Shown: positions 47,203-57,228 of the stretch, one piece after another
Position numbering within the stretch: the first letter of the stretch is position 1
Layout: each line of letters starts with the position of its first letter
Source: an uncultured Granulosicoccus sp.
GTDB lineage: Bacteria; Pseudomonadota; Gammaproteobacteria; Granulosicoccales; Granulosicoccaceae
Length of the DNA: 64,000 bases
Assembly (NCBI GenBank): GCA_937991945.1
Contig: CALKLO010000087.1
Location: 1 to 64,000 of the forward strand
Reading direction: 5' to 3'
Made by a program: the position numbers and the translations under genes
Notes under the pieces: generated by a model
Told to the model about the DNA's origin: nothing
What the model saw: the letters and a program-made list of their open reading frames with translations, nothing else
Database searches by the model: none

Positions 47203-47810
47203 TTCTCATCCCCATCAGCCCGTGATAAGCGGGCTTTGACGTGCTATCGACCGAACCCACGGAGGGTTAACACGCAGCAATGGTTGCGAGCATCGCAATG
47301 TGCTGTGATAGTCAATGTCGAATCACGTTTCTTGCGCGGGATCACTCCCACCCCTAAAAAACCACGATCAGTTTTTACTCTTTGGTAAATTTTCTTGATT
47401 TGTGGAATTTATAGTCTACCGCAGGTAGAAGCAGATATCCGCACCATTGCCGACGGGTCTATGACACTTAGGCGAAATACTTAAACGCAATTAGTTAGCT
47501 GTGCAGCGTTCACTTTTCAGCGACCTAAAAAATGTGCATGGCGACAAAGTTTTCGTATAGATGTGACGGCTCTGACTAACCAGATACACATTAGGTAGCA
47601 GAACAGCAGCTTTTGAGTAAGGACTACTACCTTGCTGCCGTTAGCACTTAAATCGAACGATTCGTGATTATGACGTCTGAAGTAGGACGTTGACGCTAGC
47701 GACAAGGTTGTGTTTACTATCACTACCTATCTATTTTGCTTGCGGATGTAGTTGGCTTGCTAGCCATTAGAGCCTGGAATGGACCGACGACTATATAAGA
47801 GACACGCCAG
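47203..47810. other. 608-nt intergenic region upstream of the protease gene
   Basis: No convincing gene in either direction. Next to the protease start is a 6-bp hairpin (47217-47235). Further right are a short AAAAAC/GTTTTT repeat near 47360 and several minor inverted repeats. A 68-codon minus-strand frame at 47517-47723 lacks a ribosome site and plausible composition, so I leave it out. It is the longest gene-free stretch of the window and could hold a small RNA that I cannot demonstrate. Confidence 0.5.
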
Positions 47811-48101
47811 ATGCACACCATATCGAAAGCAGCTCATCTACTCAAAATAAGTGAGTTCAAACTGTTCAGCGAAGCCTACCTCACATGGTTTGGTGACCGG
47901 GCTGATGACAAAGATCTTACGCAAGTATTTTCTCAGTTCATCATGTTTGGAGAGCTACCCATCTGGGCCGATCAATTCGCTCGCTCAGTGCTCGATGATC
48001 TTGAAGCGAACAGACAGGTTAATTTGAACTCCTTCAGCACGCTCAACCTATCTCCACGGATGGGTAAACGACCTGAAATAAGCTTTTCAATCGTTCGCTG
48101 A
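47811..48101 (+). CDS. Small hypothetical protein, 96 aa
   Basis: I do not recognise it. The codon choice and amino acid mix look like a real soluble protein (ISEFKLFSEAYLTWFGDRAD, EANRQVNLNSFSTL), mostly helical, with no signal peptide. A weak AAGAGA lies upstream of the ATG. An 8-bp hairpin at 48123-48144 follows 21 nt after the stop. The 608-nt gap before it and its isolation leave its role unknown. Confidence 0.5.
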   Translation: MHTISKAAHLLKISEFKLFSEAYLTWFGDRADDKDLTQVFSQFIMFGELPIWADQFARSVLDDLEANRQVNLNSFSTLNLSPRMGKRPEISFSIVR

Positions 48102-48122
48102 GAGAAATCGACCTTCAGGCTC

Positions 48123-48144
48123 TCTGGCCAAAAAACTGGCCAGA
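48123..48144 (+). terminator. Hairpin after the 96-aa gene
   Basis: TCTGGCCA (48123-48130) and TGGCCAGA (48137-48144) form a perfect 8-bp stem with an AAAAAC loop, 21 nt after the stop at 48101. No T-run follows on the plus strand. It may end the 96-aa transcript or the convergent HIU hydrolase transcript. Confidence 0.4.
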
Positions 48145-48189
48145 TTGAACCGCTTACGCAGTTACCTCCCGAAGGCGATGGAGATGCGT

Positions 48190-48531
48190 CTAACTGCCAC
48201 GATACGTGGAGTAACCAAACGGATTTAGCAGTAGAGGCACATGATAGTGCTGTCCGTCCGCCTCGATTTCGAAAGCAACATCGACATGCGGGTAAAACGT
48301 TTTTTGTGAAAGCTGGCTGTAATAGTCGGCAAGGTAAAACGTTAGCTTGTACACCCCACCTGGCAGAGCATCTATCTCGCCAGTGAAGTCTGCGACTCGC
48401 CCATCTGAGTTAGTGGCTCCCGTACCTAGCATTAACCAGTCATCACCTTGTTGCTGCATGAGAGTGATGAGTACACCCTCCGCCGGCAAACCACGTGAAG
48501 TATCGAGAATGTGAGAAGTAATTTGAGTCAT
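48190..48531 (-). CDS. uraH: 5-hydroxyisourate hydrolase (transthyretin-like)
   Basis: Hydrolyses 5-hydroxyisourate to OHCU after uricase in purine breakdown. The 113-aa protein has the family start ITSHILDTSRGLPAEGV with the catalytic histidine, an internal arginine in DGRVADF, and the diagnostic C-terminus YSTYRGS. It is near, but not part of, the ade-xdh operon and is divergent from the acyl-CoA synthetase gene. Urate oxidase and OHCU decarboxylase are not in the window. Confidence 0.93.
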   Translation of the reverse strand: MTQITSHILDTSRGLPAEGVLITLMQQQGDDWLMLGTGATNSDGRVADFTGEIDALPGGVYKLTFYLADYYSQLSQKTFYPHVDVAFEIEADGQHYHVPLLLNPFGYSTYRGS

Positions 48532-48721
48532 ATTGCTCCAAATACGCGCAGCGTGTGAGGTATCAGGTGATGGGAATTCAAAATGAAAGACACAGCTTTT
48601 AGCACATGTCGTTATCCGCTAAGCGTACTACGAAGCTTCAATCGCATGTGTTGTAATATCGTGGTTATGCTGATGCTAGCCACCACCTTGATCAGCCCCC
48701 ATAACTTGTATCGGAGATACC

Positions 48722-50347
48722 GTGTCCATTTTTGAGCAAAACCTCGGCCCGACTAAAGCCAACCACCTGCCTTTGTCGCCGGTTAGTTTTCTTCGACGCG
48801 CAGCGGCGATTCGCCCACAGCAGCTGGCCATTGTTCACGGAGATCGCCGATATACGTATGAGCAATTTTGGCAACGAAGCCAACAACTCGCATCAGCACT
48901 AAGCCAACACGGTATCGGCAAAGGCGACTGTGTGGCTATCATGGGGGCAAACACCCCTGAAATGCTGGAAGCACATAACGGCGTGCCACTAATAGGAGCC
49001 GTGCTCAACTCGTTAAATATTCGTCTTGATGCCAGCACGCTTGCTTTCATTCTTGATCATGGCGAAGCCAAAGCACTCCTAACCGATCGCGAATTCTCCC
49101 CGGTCATAAAAGAGGCGCTGCGCATTATCGACAGAGAGATATTGGTCATCGATATCGACGACGTGCTCGCCGAAGGTGGCGAACTACTCGGCTCCATGGA
49201 CTACGAAGCATTTTTAAAAACCGGTGACAGTGAATCTGCCCACGATGCCATCGTCGACGAATGGCAAGCCATCTCCCTACTCTATACATCGGGCACAACC
49301 GGTAACCCGAAAGGGTGCGTGTACCATCATCGCGGCGCGTATCTCAATGCCTTAGGCAACATGACCACCATGGGCGTTACTCATCGCTCACGTTTTTTAT
49401 GGACACTGCCTATGTTCCATTGCGATGGTTGGACATTTACCTGGGGTGTTACCGCAGCAATGGGCACGCACATCTGCTTACGCAAAGTCGACCCCACACT
49501 GATTTTCAATTTAATTGAAGCTGAGGATGTCACCCACATGTGTGGTGCTCCTATCGTACTTAACATGCTAGCCAATGCACCTGCAACGATTCAAAAGCGC
49601 GCAAGCGCAAGTATTGAGATTGCAACAGGTGGCGCAGCCCCTCCTTCATCAGTCATTGAGGCCATGGAAGCCATCGGATTTTCAGTGACTCATTTATACG
49701 GGCTCACTGAAACCTATGGCCCTGCAACCGTGTGTATTCCTCAAGACGACTGGCCAACACTTGAACTGCAACAACGCTCAGGACGTATGGCAAGACAAGG
49801 CGTGCATTATTTAACGCTTGAAGATGCTGCCATTATCAATAGCGACACTATGCAAAAAACACCCAACGATGGGCACACCATTGGCGAGCTCATGATTCGT
49901 GGCAACACAGTCATGAAAGGGTATTTGAAAAACCCAACCGCAAGCAACGAGGCGTTTGAAGGTGGTTGGTTTCACACAGGTGACTTAGGCGTGCAACACC
50001 CTGATGGCTATATTGAAATAAAGGACAGAGCCAAAGACATTATTATTAGTGGTGGCGAAAACGTATCGACCCTGGAAGTCGAGGAGATACTGTACCGACA
50101 CCCCGCGGTACTAGAGGCAGCCGTTGTAGCAAAGCCTGACGAGACATGGGGAGAAACACCGTGCGCGTTTGTGACCTTGCACAAGGAAGGCGCGGCAACA
50201 GAGCAAGACATCATTGCTTATTGCAAAGAGCACATGGCAAAATTTAAAGCACCAAAGTCTGTTGTATTCGGCCCATTGCCTAAAACCTCTACGGGTAAAA
50301 TTCAAAAATTTGCACTCAGAGATATAGCCGCAAACGGAGCGTCGTAA
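48722..50347 (+). CDS. Acyl-CoA synthetase (AMP-binding, AlkK-like)
   Basis: Adenylate-forming enzyme that activates a carboxylic acid, probably a fatty acid, to its CoA thioester. The AMP-binding signature SLLYTSGTTGNPKGCVYHH is intact, with YGLTETYGPATVC and the hinge GYIEIKDRAKDIIISGGEN; the C-terminal lysine is in KTSTGKIQKFALR. Length 541 aa. The start is a GTG (48722). A GNAT gene begins 8 nt after the stop, so the two may be cotranscribed. Chain-length preference cannot be told. Confidence 0.92.
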   Translation: MSIFEQNLGPTKANHLPLSPVSFLRRAAAIRPQQLAIVHGDRRYTYEQFWQRSQQLASALSQHGIGKGDCVAIMGANTPEMLEAHNGVPLIGAVLNSLNIRLDASTLAFILDHGEAKALLTDREFSPVIKEALRIIDREILVIDIDDVLAEGGELLGSMDYEAFLKTGDSESAHDAIVDEWQAISLLYTSGTTGNPKGCVYHHRGAYLNALGNMTTMGVTHRSRFLWTLPMFHCDGWTFTWGVTAAMGTHICLRKVDPTLIFNLIEAEDVTHMCGAPIVLNMLANAPATIQKRASASIEIATGGAAPPSSVIEAMEAIGFSVTHLYGLTETYGPATVCIPQDDWPTLELQQRSGRMARQGVHYLTLEDAAIINSDTMQKTPNDGHTIGELMIRGNTVMKGYLKNPTASNEAFEGGWFHTGDLGVQHPDGYIEIKDRAKDIIISGGENVSTLEVEEILYRHPAVLEAAVVAKPDETWGETPCAFVTLHKEGAATEQDIIAYCKEHMAKFKAPKSVVFGPLPKTSTGKIQKFALRDIAANGAS

Positions 50348-50354
50348 ACTACTC

Positions 50355-50813
50355 ATGCATATAATCGTCGATGACCTTCAAGGTCAAGCTGTCATCCAGC
50401 TACTTGAGGAACACATGCAAGACATGCACTCTTCATCTCCACCTGAGAGTGTTCACGCACTGGATCTAAATGGCCTACGCGCAGCCGATGTCACTTTTTG
50501 GAGTGCCTGGAATGACACTGATTTAGCCGGTTGTGGCGCACTGAAAGAACTAACACCCACTCGGGGCGAAATAAAATCAATGCGCACCGCAGCCCTACAT
50601 AGAAGAAAAGGCGTGGCGGCAGACTTACTCACGACCATCATTGATACGGCCAAAAGCCGCAGCTATACACAGCTGTATCTTGAGACGGGTTCTATGATCG
50701 AATTCGAAGCAGCACGATTGCTATACACCCGCTTTGGGTTCGTTGAATGCGCGCCGTTTGATAATTATGAAGAAGACCCCAACAGTATTTTTATGGTGCT
50801 GCAATTACCGTAG
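50355..50813 (+). CDS. GNAT family N-acetyltransferase
   Basis: Acetyl-CoA-dependent acetyltransferase of 152 aa. The acetyl-CoA loop reads RRKGVAADLLTTIIDTAKSR, preceded by the beta-4 strand GEIKSMRTAA, and the C-terminal half has LYLETGSMIEFEAARLLYTR and FGFVECAPF. The substrate is unknown. It lies 8 nt after the acyl-CoA synthetase gene and is convergent with xdhC. Confidence 0.88.
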   Translation: MHIIVDDLQGQAVIQLLEEHMQDMHSSSPPESVHALDLNGLRAADVTFWSAWNDTDLAGCGALKELTPTRGEIKSMRTAALHRRKGVAADLLTTIIDTAKSRSYTQLYLETGSMIEFEAARLLYTRFGFVECAPFDNYEEDPNSIFMVLQLP

Positions 50814-50835
50814 GTGTAACGGGGCCTATAAATTC

Positions 50836-51642
50836 CTAACTTTTTTGTTGGTGGATATGCAACACATCGGCAGTCATAGCGATTGCCACTTCCATAGGGG
50901 TATTACCCGTTTTAAAGTGTAGCCCCATCGGTGCAGTTAAGCCTTCAAGCTCGGTATGTGTAAAACCTTTACGTTTTAAACGACTTCGAAAACTCACGGC
51001 TTTCGAATCAGAGGCTATGAGCCCACAGTACCTCGCATCGCCACGTGCCAATATCGCCTCTACCAACTCCATATCCAGCTCATGGCTATGAGTCATCACT
51101 GCATAGTAGGCATTAGCTGGACAGCTTTCGACATACGCATACGGATTTTCAGACACTAAACGTGTATTGATAGACGCATGGCTTGAAGCACCCCCGCCAT
51201 CAATACAGGTCTTTAATTTTTCCAACCACTCTGATCGTGCATCATGGAAAGTCGCCCTGCACGGCAGGCGTTGTACAATTCTAGCCACCTCCTGCGCCAC
51301 ATGCCCAGCACCAAATACTTGCAGCGAAAAATCACTGGCCCATTGGCAATCGAACTGTAACTTAACTCGCCCACCACAGCACTGCGTTAAGTCTGTACCT
51401 AGCGCAAATTCTTTGTGCGAAATAAGTGGCTCGCTTGTAGGCGCGTTCAGTAGTGTGCGAGCGTGCTCTATGGCTTCAAGCTCCAATGCTCCGCCACCCA
51501 AGGTATCGGCTATGTCGTTAAGCGACACAACCATTTTCGTGCCCACCACTCTGGGCGCAGACCCTTTTAATTCCACGATAGTCACCAGTACGCATGAGGT
51601 GTTTTTCTCAGCGTGTAAGGACAATGCCTTAAGCCAGTTCAT
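50836..51642 (-). CDS. xdhC: Xanthine dehydrogenase accessory protein XdhC
   Basis: Chaperone that binds molybdenum cofactor, supports its sulfuration and inserts it into XdhB. The 268-aa protein has the XdhC/CoxI N-terminal region (VTIVELKGSAPRVVGTKM) and a Rossmann-like C-terminal part (LQVFGAGHVAQEVARIVQRL). It starts 2 nt after the xdhB stop, ending the operon ade-xdhA-xdhB-xdhC. Confidence 0.94.
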   Translation of the reverse strand: MNWLKALSLHAEKNTSCVLVTIVELKGSAPRVVGTKMVVSLNDIADTLGGGALELEAIEHARTLLNAPTSEPLISHKEFALGTDLTQCCGGRVKLQFDCQWASDFSLQVFGAGHVAQEVARIVQRLPCRATFHDARSEWLEKLKTCIDGGGASSHASINTRLVSENPYAYVESCPANAYYAVMTHSHELDMELVEAILARGDARYCGLIASDSKAVSFRSRLKRKGFTHTELEGLTAPMGLHFKTGNTPMEVAIAMTADVLHIHQQKS

Positions 51643-51644
51643 AC

Positions 51645-53987
51645 CTACCGACGACTCTCGTTGTTTGAAGTATCACACTCAGTACTGCGCTCAATCATCA
51701 ATGTGCACACCCTAAGTACTTCCTCTGGAGTGGCTGGTGCATTCAACACTGGGCACACTGAATAATTCGCCAGTGAGGCAATCGCATCTCGAATGGCTGC
51801 GAATACAGACATTGCCAACATCAGTGGTGGCTCACCGACCGCCTTAGAGTGAAATATGGTTGCCTCTTCATTGGGGCTATCTTTAAGTAGCTCGACGTAA
51901 AACTCATGGGGCATATCACTGATCGCCGGAATTTTATACGTTGCCGGGCCATCTGTTGTCAGCCGCCCCTTGTCATCCCAACACAACTCCTCATGCGTTA
52001 ACCAGCCGGCACCTTGGATAAATCCACCTTCGATTTGGCCTTTGTCTATCGCAGGATTAATGGACGTTCCTACATCCTGGAGTATGTCAGTACGCAGCAA
52101 TTGCGTTTCACCTGTCAGCGTATCAATTTGCACTTCACTCACAGCAGCTCCATTAGCGAAGTAATAAAAAGGCTGACCACGAGCCTCAGCTCTGTCGTAA
52201 TAAATTTTAGGTGTTTGGTAATAGCCGGTGGCCGATAGCTGAATGCGATCTCTGTACGCGGCATCTGCAAGCTCTGGCCAGGTATAAACAATAGACTTGT
52301 CATCCCCAGACACAATGGTCACGGAATCATTTGAGAACGTGATACCACTCGCGTCCACATCGTGACGAGTCATCAAATAATTTTCAAGACGTTCACGTAA
52401 TGTTTTTGCCGCTTTGAGTGCTGCCATACCGTTCAAATCGGTACCCGAGGAGGCTGCAGTAGCAGAGGTGTTGGGAACCTTGTCAGTGCGGGTTGCCATT
52501 ACTGCAATTCGCTCAAGTGACATGCCTAGTTCTTGTGCCGCTATTTGTTGCACCTTTACCATCAAGCCTTGGCCCATTTCAGTACCACCGTGATTGAGCT
52601 GCACGCTGCCATCACTGTAAATATGAATTAATGCACCGGCCTGATTCAAATGCTTAACGGTAAACGAAATGCCAAACTTAACCGGTGTCATGGCAATGCC
52701 TTTTTTCATCACCGTGTTGCTACGATTAAATTCGCGTATTGCGCTACGCCGTGCTTGGTACTCTGAGCTTTTCTCTAGTTGATCAAACAATTCTGGAACG
52801 GTAAACGTCTCTACCTTTTGATGATAGGGCGTGATGTTGCGCGTTGTTTTACCGTAGAAATTATGTCTGCGAACCTCTAGCGGGTCTTTGCCTAAATGAA
52901 AGGCGATAGCATCTATAACCGCCTCCATAGCCATCATGCCTTGCGGCCCACCAAAACCTCTAAAAGCGGTGTTAGAGACCGTGTGTGTTTTACACCGCAA
53001 TCCATCTATTGTGACATCGGGTAAGTAATACGCATTGTCACAATGAAACATGGCTCTATCCACGATAGCATCGGACAAGTCTGGCGAATTTCCACACTGC
53101 CCTGCCAACACATACTCAATACCGCTAATACGCCCATCGTTATCAAAACCCACATCGTATCGATTAAGAAACCCATGACGCTTCCCCGTCATGACCATGT
53201 CATCACGACGTGACAGACGACAACTGACACTCACGCCTTGGCGTTGCGCAAACAAGGCAGAAAAGGCTGCGCAGGCTGTTGCGTGCGTCTCCTTACCACC
53301 AAAGCCTCCACCCATTCGCCGCACAATGACATTCACTCGGTGCATAGGAACGCCCAGCACGTGAGCTAACAAATGTTGAGTCTCTGTCGGATTTTGATTA
53401 CTCGACCAGACGGTAATACCGCCCTCCTCTTCTGGTCGGGCTCGCGCTACTTGTCCTTCTAGGTAGAAGTGCTCTTGACCACCAATGTGGATCTCACCTT
53501 GTAGACGATGGGCGCTGGCAGCCAAGGCATCTGCAGATGTCCCTCTTTGCATTCGGTGCGCAGGGCGTACAAAAAATGATTGTTCGATAGACTGCGCTAG
53601 ATCCAACTGAGGTGCTGATTCGCTGTAGTTAATCTTTGCCTTTAAGACTGCTTGTCGTGCTTGCCTATGTGAGCGTGCTGCAACAACAAACACGGGCTGC
53701 CCCATGAATTCTATGATTTCATCGACGAGCAGAGGATCGCCTTTAAACACAGGACCAATGTCGCTCTCATGAGGCAGATCGGCGAATGTCATGACATCGA
53801 CAACACCGTCGCTGCTTCTGACGTCGGTCAAATCCATTGAAACCATTGCACCATGGGCAATGGTGGCTTGGCCTATGGCAACATGTAGTTGATCCTTTGA
53901 AGGCTCAAGATCATCAACGTATTGGGCGCTACCCGTGACATGACCAATAGCGCTATCGTGTACCTGCGCAGAACCGGCTATGCTCAT
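51645..53987 (-). CDS. xdhB: Xanthine dehydrogenase, molybdopterin-binding subunit
   Basis: Large subunit with the molybdenum active site that oxidises hypoxanthine to xanthine and then urate. The 780-aa protein has the molybdopterin segments RRMGGGFGGKETHATACA, FRGFGGPQGMMAMEAV and GGTEMGQGLMVKVQQIAAQE, and a late KAVGEPPLMLAMSV with the catalytic glutamate region. It overlaps xdhA by 4 nt (ATGA) and is followed at once by xdhC. A two-subunit arrangement (XdhA+XdhB) is usual for proteobacteria. Confidence 0.96.
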   Translation of the reverse strand: MSIAGSAQVHDSAIGHVTGSAQYVDDLEPSKDQLHVAIGQATIAHGAMVSMDLTDVRSSDGVVDVMTFADLPHESDIGPVFKGDPLLVDEIIEFMGQPVFVVAARSHRQARQAVLKAKINYSESAPQLDLAQSIEQSFFVRPAHRMQRGTSADALAASAHRLQGEIHIGGQEHFYLEGQVARARPEEEGGITVWSSNQNPTETQHLLAHVLGVPMHRVNVIVRRMGGGFGGKETHATACAAFSALFAQRQGVSVSCRLSRRDDMVMTGKRHGFLNRYDVGFDNDGRISGIEYVLAGQCGNSPDLSDAIVDRAMFHCDNAYYLPDVTIDGLRCKTHTVSNTAFRGFGGPQGMMAMEAVIDAIAFHLGKDPLEVRRHNFYGKTTRNITPYHQKVETFTVPELFDQLEKSSEYQARRSAIREFNRSNTVMKKGIAMTPVKFGISFTVKHLNQAGALIHIYSDGSVQLNHGGTEMGQGLMVKVQQIAAQELGMSLERIAVMATRTDKVPNTSATAASSGTDLNGMAALKAAKTLRERLENYLMTRHDVDASGITFSNDSVTIVSGDDKSIVYTWPELADAAYRDRIQLSATGYYQTPKIYYDRAEARGQPFYYFANGAAVSEVQIDTLTGETQLLRTDILQDVGTSINPAIDKGQIEGGFIQGAGWLTHEELCWDDKGRLTTDGPATYKIPAISDMPHEFYVELLKDSPNEEATIFHSKAVGEPPLMLAMSVFAAIRDAIASLANYSVCPVLNAPATPEEVLRVCTLMIERSTECDTSNNESRR

Positions 53988-55420
53988 ACTGATTGCACCT
54001 CTAGCAGTACTCGTTGAATTAAGTTTGCTGCCACCTGCGAGCGATACGTAGCACTAGCCCGAGCATCACTCATAGGCGTTAGCTCCTGAGCGATAGCCTG
54101 CTTCGCAGCATTCACGGACGTTTGCGACAATGGTTTTCCGTTCAATGCGCCTTCTGCTTTGGTTGCACGAACAGGGGTTGCCGCCATGCCTCCAAATGCT
54201 AAACGGCAGTCATGCACCACACCGTCTTTTATCGGTAGGTGAATAGCCAAGCACACACTAGATATATCATCGTCGCATCGTTTACTAATTTTGTGAACCG
54301 AGAAATGACTGGTTGGTGCTGGCAACGGTATGTGAACAGAATGAATAAACTCACCGAGTTGCAATGTCGTTTGACGGTAACCCAAGTAGTGGTCCTGTAA
54401 CGCCAATGTTCTAGTTTGATCGGATCGTTGCACCGTGATAGTGGCATCTAAGGCAATCAATAGCGGAGGTAAATCGCCAATGGGCGATGCGGAACCAATG
54501 TTGCCACCAACGGTGCCTTGATTACGGACTTGGTCTGATCCGAAACGTAGCAACAACTCATGAGCACCCGGTATCCATCCTTGCAGAAGCTGCATACAGT
54601 CAGTCAGGGTGACTGCCGCACCCAACTCTACATACGTATCGGTAACAACCGTTTTTTTAAGTTCTGCCACAGCATTGAGCGACACGATAGACGGTAACTC
54701 TCGCATTTGTTGAGTCACCTCTAGCGCAAGGTCGGTACCGCCCGCGAGTATGCGGGCATCCGGGTTGTCGACAAGGTAGTTGGCGAATGCTGGCAAGCTA
54801 TCGGGCTGGTAGAAACCGATAATGCGTGCGGGCTCCTCATTCAACGACTGTAGCGTTGACATTAGCGCATTGTCTTTCTCGCTTGAACCACCTGTTACGG
54901 ACGCATCAATGGCTAATGCGCGTATATCCAATGCACGCTCTGCAGCTTGTATGATCGGTCGATAACCCGTGCATCGACAGAGGTTTCCACCAAGAGCTTG
55001 TTCTACTGAGGCTTTCAGCGTCGTCGTGTCTTCAGGTCTTTGATAAAGAGCATATAAAGACATGACGAATCCAGGTGTGCAAAATCCACATTGAGAACCG
55101 TGCTCATCTACCATGCACTGCTGCACGGGGTGAAGCACATCATGGGTGGCTAACGATTCAACCGTCAGCAATTGCTTACCATGCAGTGCGCCAACAAACG
55201 TAATACAACTGTTTATAGCGTGATGCTCAAGCCGACTTTCACCGGTTGGGCTTTTACCCACGGAGACAACCACGACCGTGCACGCGCCACAGTCACCCGA
55301 ACCGCAACCCTCTTTTGTACCGGTGCGGTGGCGATGAATTCTCAACCAGTCCAGCACTGTCAGGTCCGGTGTTGTGTGATCTAACTCAACGAGCTCCTGA
55401 TCGAGAAGAAATCGAATCAT
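53984..55420 (-). CDS. xdhA: Xanthine dehydrogenase, Fe-S and FAD subunit
   Basis: Small subunit carrying two [2Fe-2S] clusters and FAD. Cluster ligands are readable: GCGSGDCGACTVVVV (plant-type), then CGFCTPGFVMSLYAL and CRCTGYRPI. The FAD domain begins near residue 205 (RILAGGTDLALEV; GNIGSASPIGDLPPLLIALD). Length 478 aa is usual. It begins 5 nt after the ade stop and overlaps xdhB, so electron transfer and active-site subunits are made together. Confidence 0.96.
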   Translation of the reverse strand: MIRFLLDQELVELDHTTPDLTVLDWLRIHRHRTGTKEGCGSGDCGACTVVVVSVGKSPTGESRLEHHAINSCITFVGALHGKQLLTVESLATHDVLHPVQQCMVDEHGSQCGFCTPGFVMSLYALYQRPEDTTTLKASVEQALGGNLCRCTGYRPIIQAAERALDIRALAIDASVTGGSSEKDNALMSTLQSLNEEPARIIGFYQPDSLPAFANYLVDNPDARILAGGTDLALEVTQQMRELPSIVSLNAVAELKKTVVTDTYVELGAAVTLTDCMQLLQGWIPGAHELLLRFGSDQVRNQGTVGGNIGSASPIGDLPPLLIALDATITVQRSDQTRTLALQDHYLGYRQTTLQLGEFIHSVHIPLPAPTSHFSVHKISKRCDDDISSVCLAIHLPIKDGVVHDCRLAFGGMAATPVRATKAEGALNGKPLSQTSVNAAKQAIAQELTPMSDARASATYRSQVAANLIQRVLLEVQSV

Positions 55421-55425
55421 GCAGT

Positions 55426-57228
55426 TTATTCCACGAACAAAGGTGTTTGAGAAAATGTTGTCACGTCAATTAAACCGATGTCTGATATGCGCAACTCAGG
55501 TATGACCACCAAGGCTAGCAAGGAATGCTGCATATAGGCGTTATTTAGAGTGCAGCCACATTGACGCATTGCTTCTACCAGCTGGCTGGCTTTTTCAGCA
55601 ACCACTTCGGCACGTTCGTCTGACATCAAACCTGCGATGGATAGCTCAACCATGGCAAGCTCGCGACCGCCAGCAAAGAGCGTCACACCCCCACCGACTT
55701 CACCCAAACGATTGGCTGCCAACGCCATGTCTTCATGATTGGTACCTACCACGATCATGTGGTGCGAATCGTGAGCGACGGTTGAAGCCATGGCGCAAGG
55801 CACGTTGTACCCGAAACCTGAAACAAATCCGTTTACCACATGCCCAGTGCCGCGATGCCGCTCTACCAAGGCAATCTGGCAAACATCGTTATCGGCATCC
55901 ATTTGAACGTAGCCATTGCTCACAGGCAGTTCGAATTGCAAAGCACGCGTAGGAGCTTGATTTTCAATGACCCCAATGACTCGGGCTGTGACGTTGTCGC
56001 TCGGCTCAGTAGGAGCGGGTATTACGAAATCTGAAGCACTGAGTGTCTTGCCTAGGTGCACCGTATTTTTGGCTGTTGCCGGATACACATAGGGAGGAAT
56101 GTCTACAGACAAAGCGCCTGATTCAGCGACCAACTCACCTTGGGCAAAGACTTGTTCAATCGGAAGCTCAACGAGATCAGAAGTGAGAATCAAGTCAGCT
56201 CGTCTGCCAGGCGTAATAGAGCCTAACTCTCGCTCTAGACCAAAGTGCTCAGCTGCATTGAGGGTGGCCATTTGAATGGCTGTAATCGGTTTTAATCCTT
56301 GCGCTATGGCATGGCGCACGACGCGATTCATATGCCCCTCGTGTACCAAGGTGCCCGAATGACTATCGTCCGTGCACAATATAAAGTAGCGAGGATCAAG
56401 GCCCTGCTCCGTGACAGCCTTTATTTGCGGCGCCACATCGTACCAAGCAGACCCGAGTCGCAACATGGATCGCATACCTTGGCGCACTCGAGCCATGGCA
56501 TCTTCCATACGGGTGCCTTCATGATCATCAGCAGGACCTCCTGCCACATAGCCATGGAACGGTAGGCCAAGATCGGGAGAGGCATAATGCCCACCCACTG
56601 TTTTGTTCGCTTTTCGAGTAGCCGCTATGGCACCGAGCATTTTCTCGTCGTTGTTAGCAACTCCTGGAAAATTCATAACCTCACCCAGGCCAATGATATT
56701 CGGCCATTGCATGGCTTCCTCGACATCCTTAGGACCGAGTTCAGCTCCAGCGTTTTCCAGTCCAGGAGCAGAAGGGACGCAACTGGGCATTTGCACATAG
56801 ACATTAGCAGGCAAACCCACAGCCTCATCGTGCATTAACTTAACGCCTGGCAGTCCCAGAACATTGCCGATTTCATGGGGATCAATAAACATCGACGTGG
56901 TGCCGTGAGGCAAAACAGCACGAGTAAATTCGGTCACCGTAACCATTCCGCTTTCCACATGCATGTGGGCATCACACAAGCCTGGCACTAGGTATCTGCC
57001 GTCCGCCTCGATGATTTTTGTCTCTGGCCCTATGGTGTGCTCAGCATGGGGGCCCACGAAGGCGAACCTGCCACAACTTATCGCAACATCCGTGTTTGGA
57101 ATAATTTCACCCGAGTGGACATTGACCCAGCGCCCATTTCGGATAAGAGTATCGGCGCTTTTGCGTCCCATCGCTACGTCCACTAATGTGGCCGCACTCT
57201 CATTCCAACTTGTTAATTTGCTCACCAC
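55426..57228 (-). CDS. ade: Adenine deaminase (Ade family)
   Basis: Amidohydrolase that converts adenine to hypoxanthine, the substrate of the xanthine dehydrogenase encoded directly downstream. The metal site HxH is in CDAHMHVESGMVT, with ADDHEGT, CTDDSHSGTLVHEGHMNR and NAAEHFGL following in order. A C-terminal AdeC domain shows GVTLFAGGRELAMVELSIAG. Length 600 aa. In place of the more common DGHAP-type motif it has GGHYASPDLGLPFHGYVAGG, so it may belong to a less studied subgroup. It leads the operon. Confidence 0.88.
   Translation of the reverse strand: MVSKLTSWNESAATLVDVAMGRKSADTLIRNGRWVNVHSGEIIPNTDVAISCGRFAFVGPHAEHTIGPETKIIEADGRYLVPGLCDAHMHVESGMVTVTEFTRAVLPHGTTSMFIDPHEIGNVLGLPGVKLMHDEAVGLPANVYVQMPSCVPSAPGLENAGAELGPKDVEEAMQWPNIIGLGEVMNFPGVANNDEKMLGAIAATRKANKTVGGHYASPDLGLPFHGYVAGGPADDHEGTRMEDAMARVRQGMRSMLRLGSAWYDVAPQIKAVTEQGLDPRYFILCTDDSHSGTLVHEGHMNRVVRHAIAQGLKPITAIQMATLNAAEHFGLERELGSITPGRRADLILTSDLVELPIEQVFAQGELVAESGALSVDIPPYVYPATAKNTVHLGKTLSASDFVIPAPTEPSDNVTARVIGVIENQAPTRALQFELPVSNGYVQMDADNDVCQIALVERHRGTGHVVNGFVSGFGYNVPCAMASTVAHDSHHMIVVGTNHEDMALAANRLGEVGGGVTLFAGGRELAMVELSIAGLMSDERAEVVAEKASQLVEAMRQCGCTLNNAYMQHSLLALVVIPELRISDIGLIDVTTFSQTPLFVE

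Noticed and set aside
47517-47723. Minus-strand 68-codon frame in the long intergenic gap
   Set aside because: No ribosome site and an unlikely amino acid mix; no support beyond being open.
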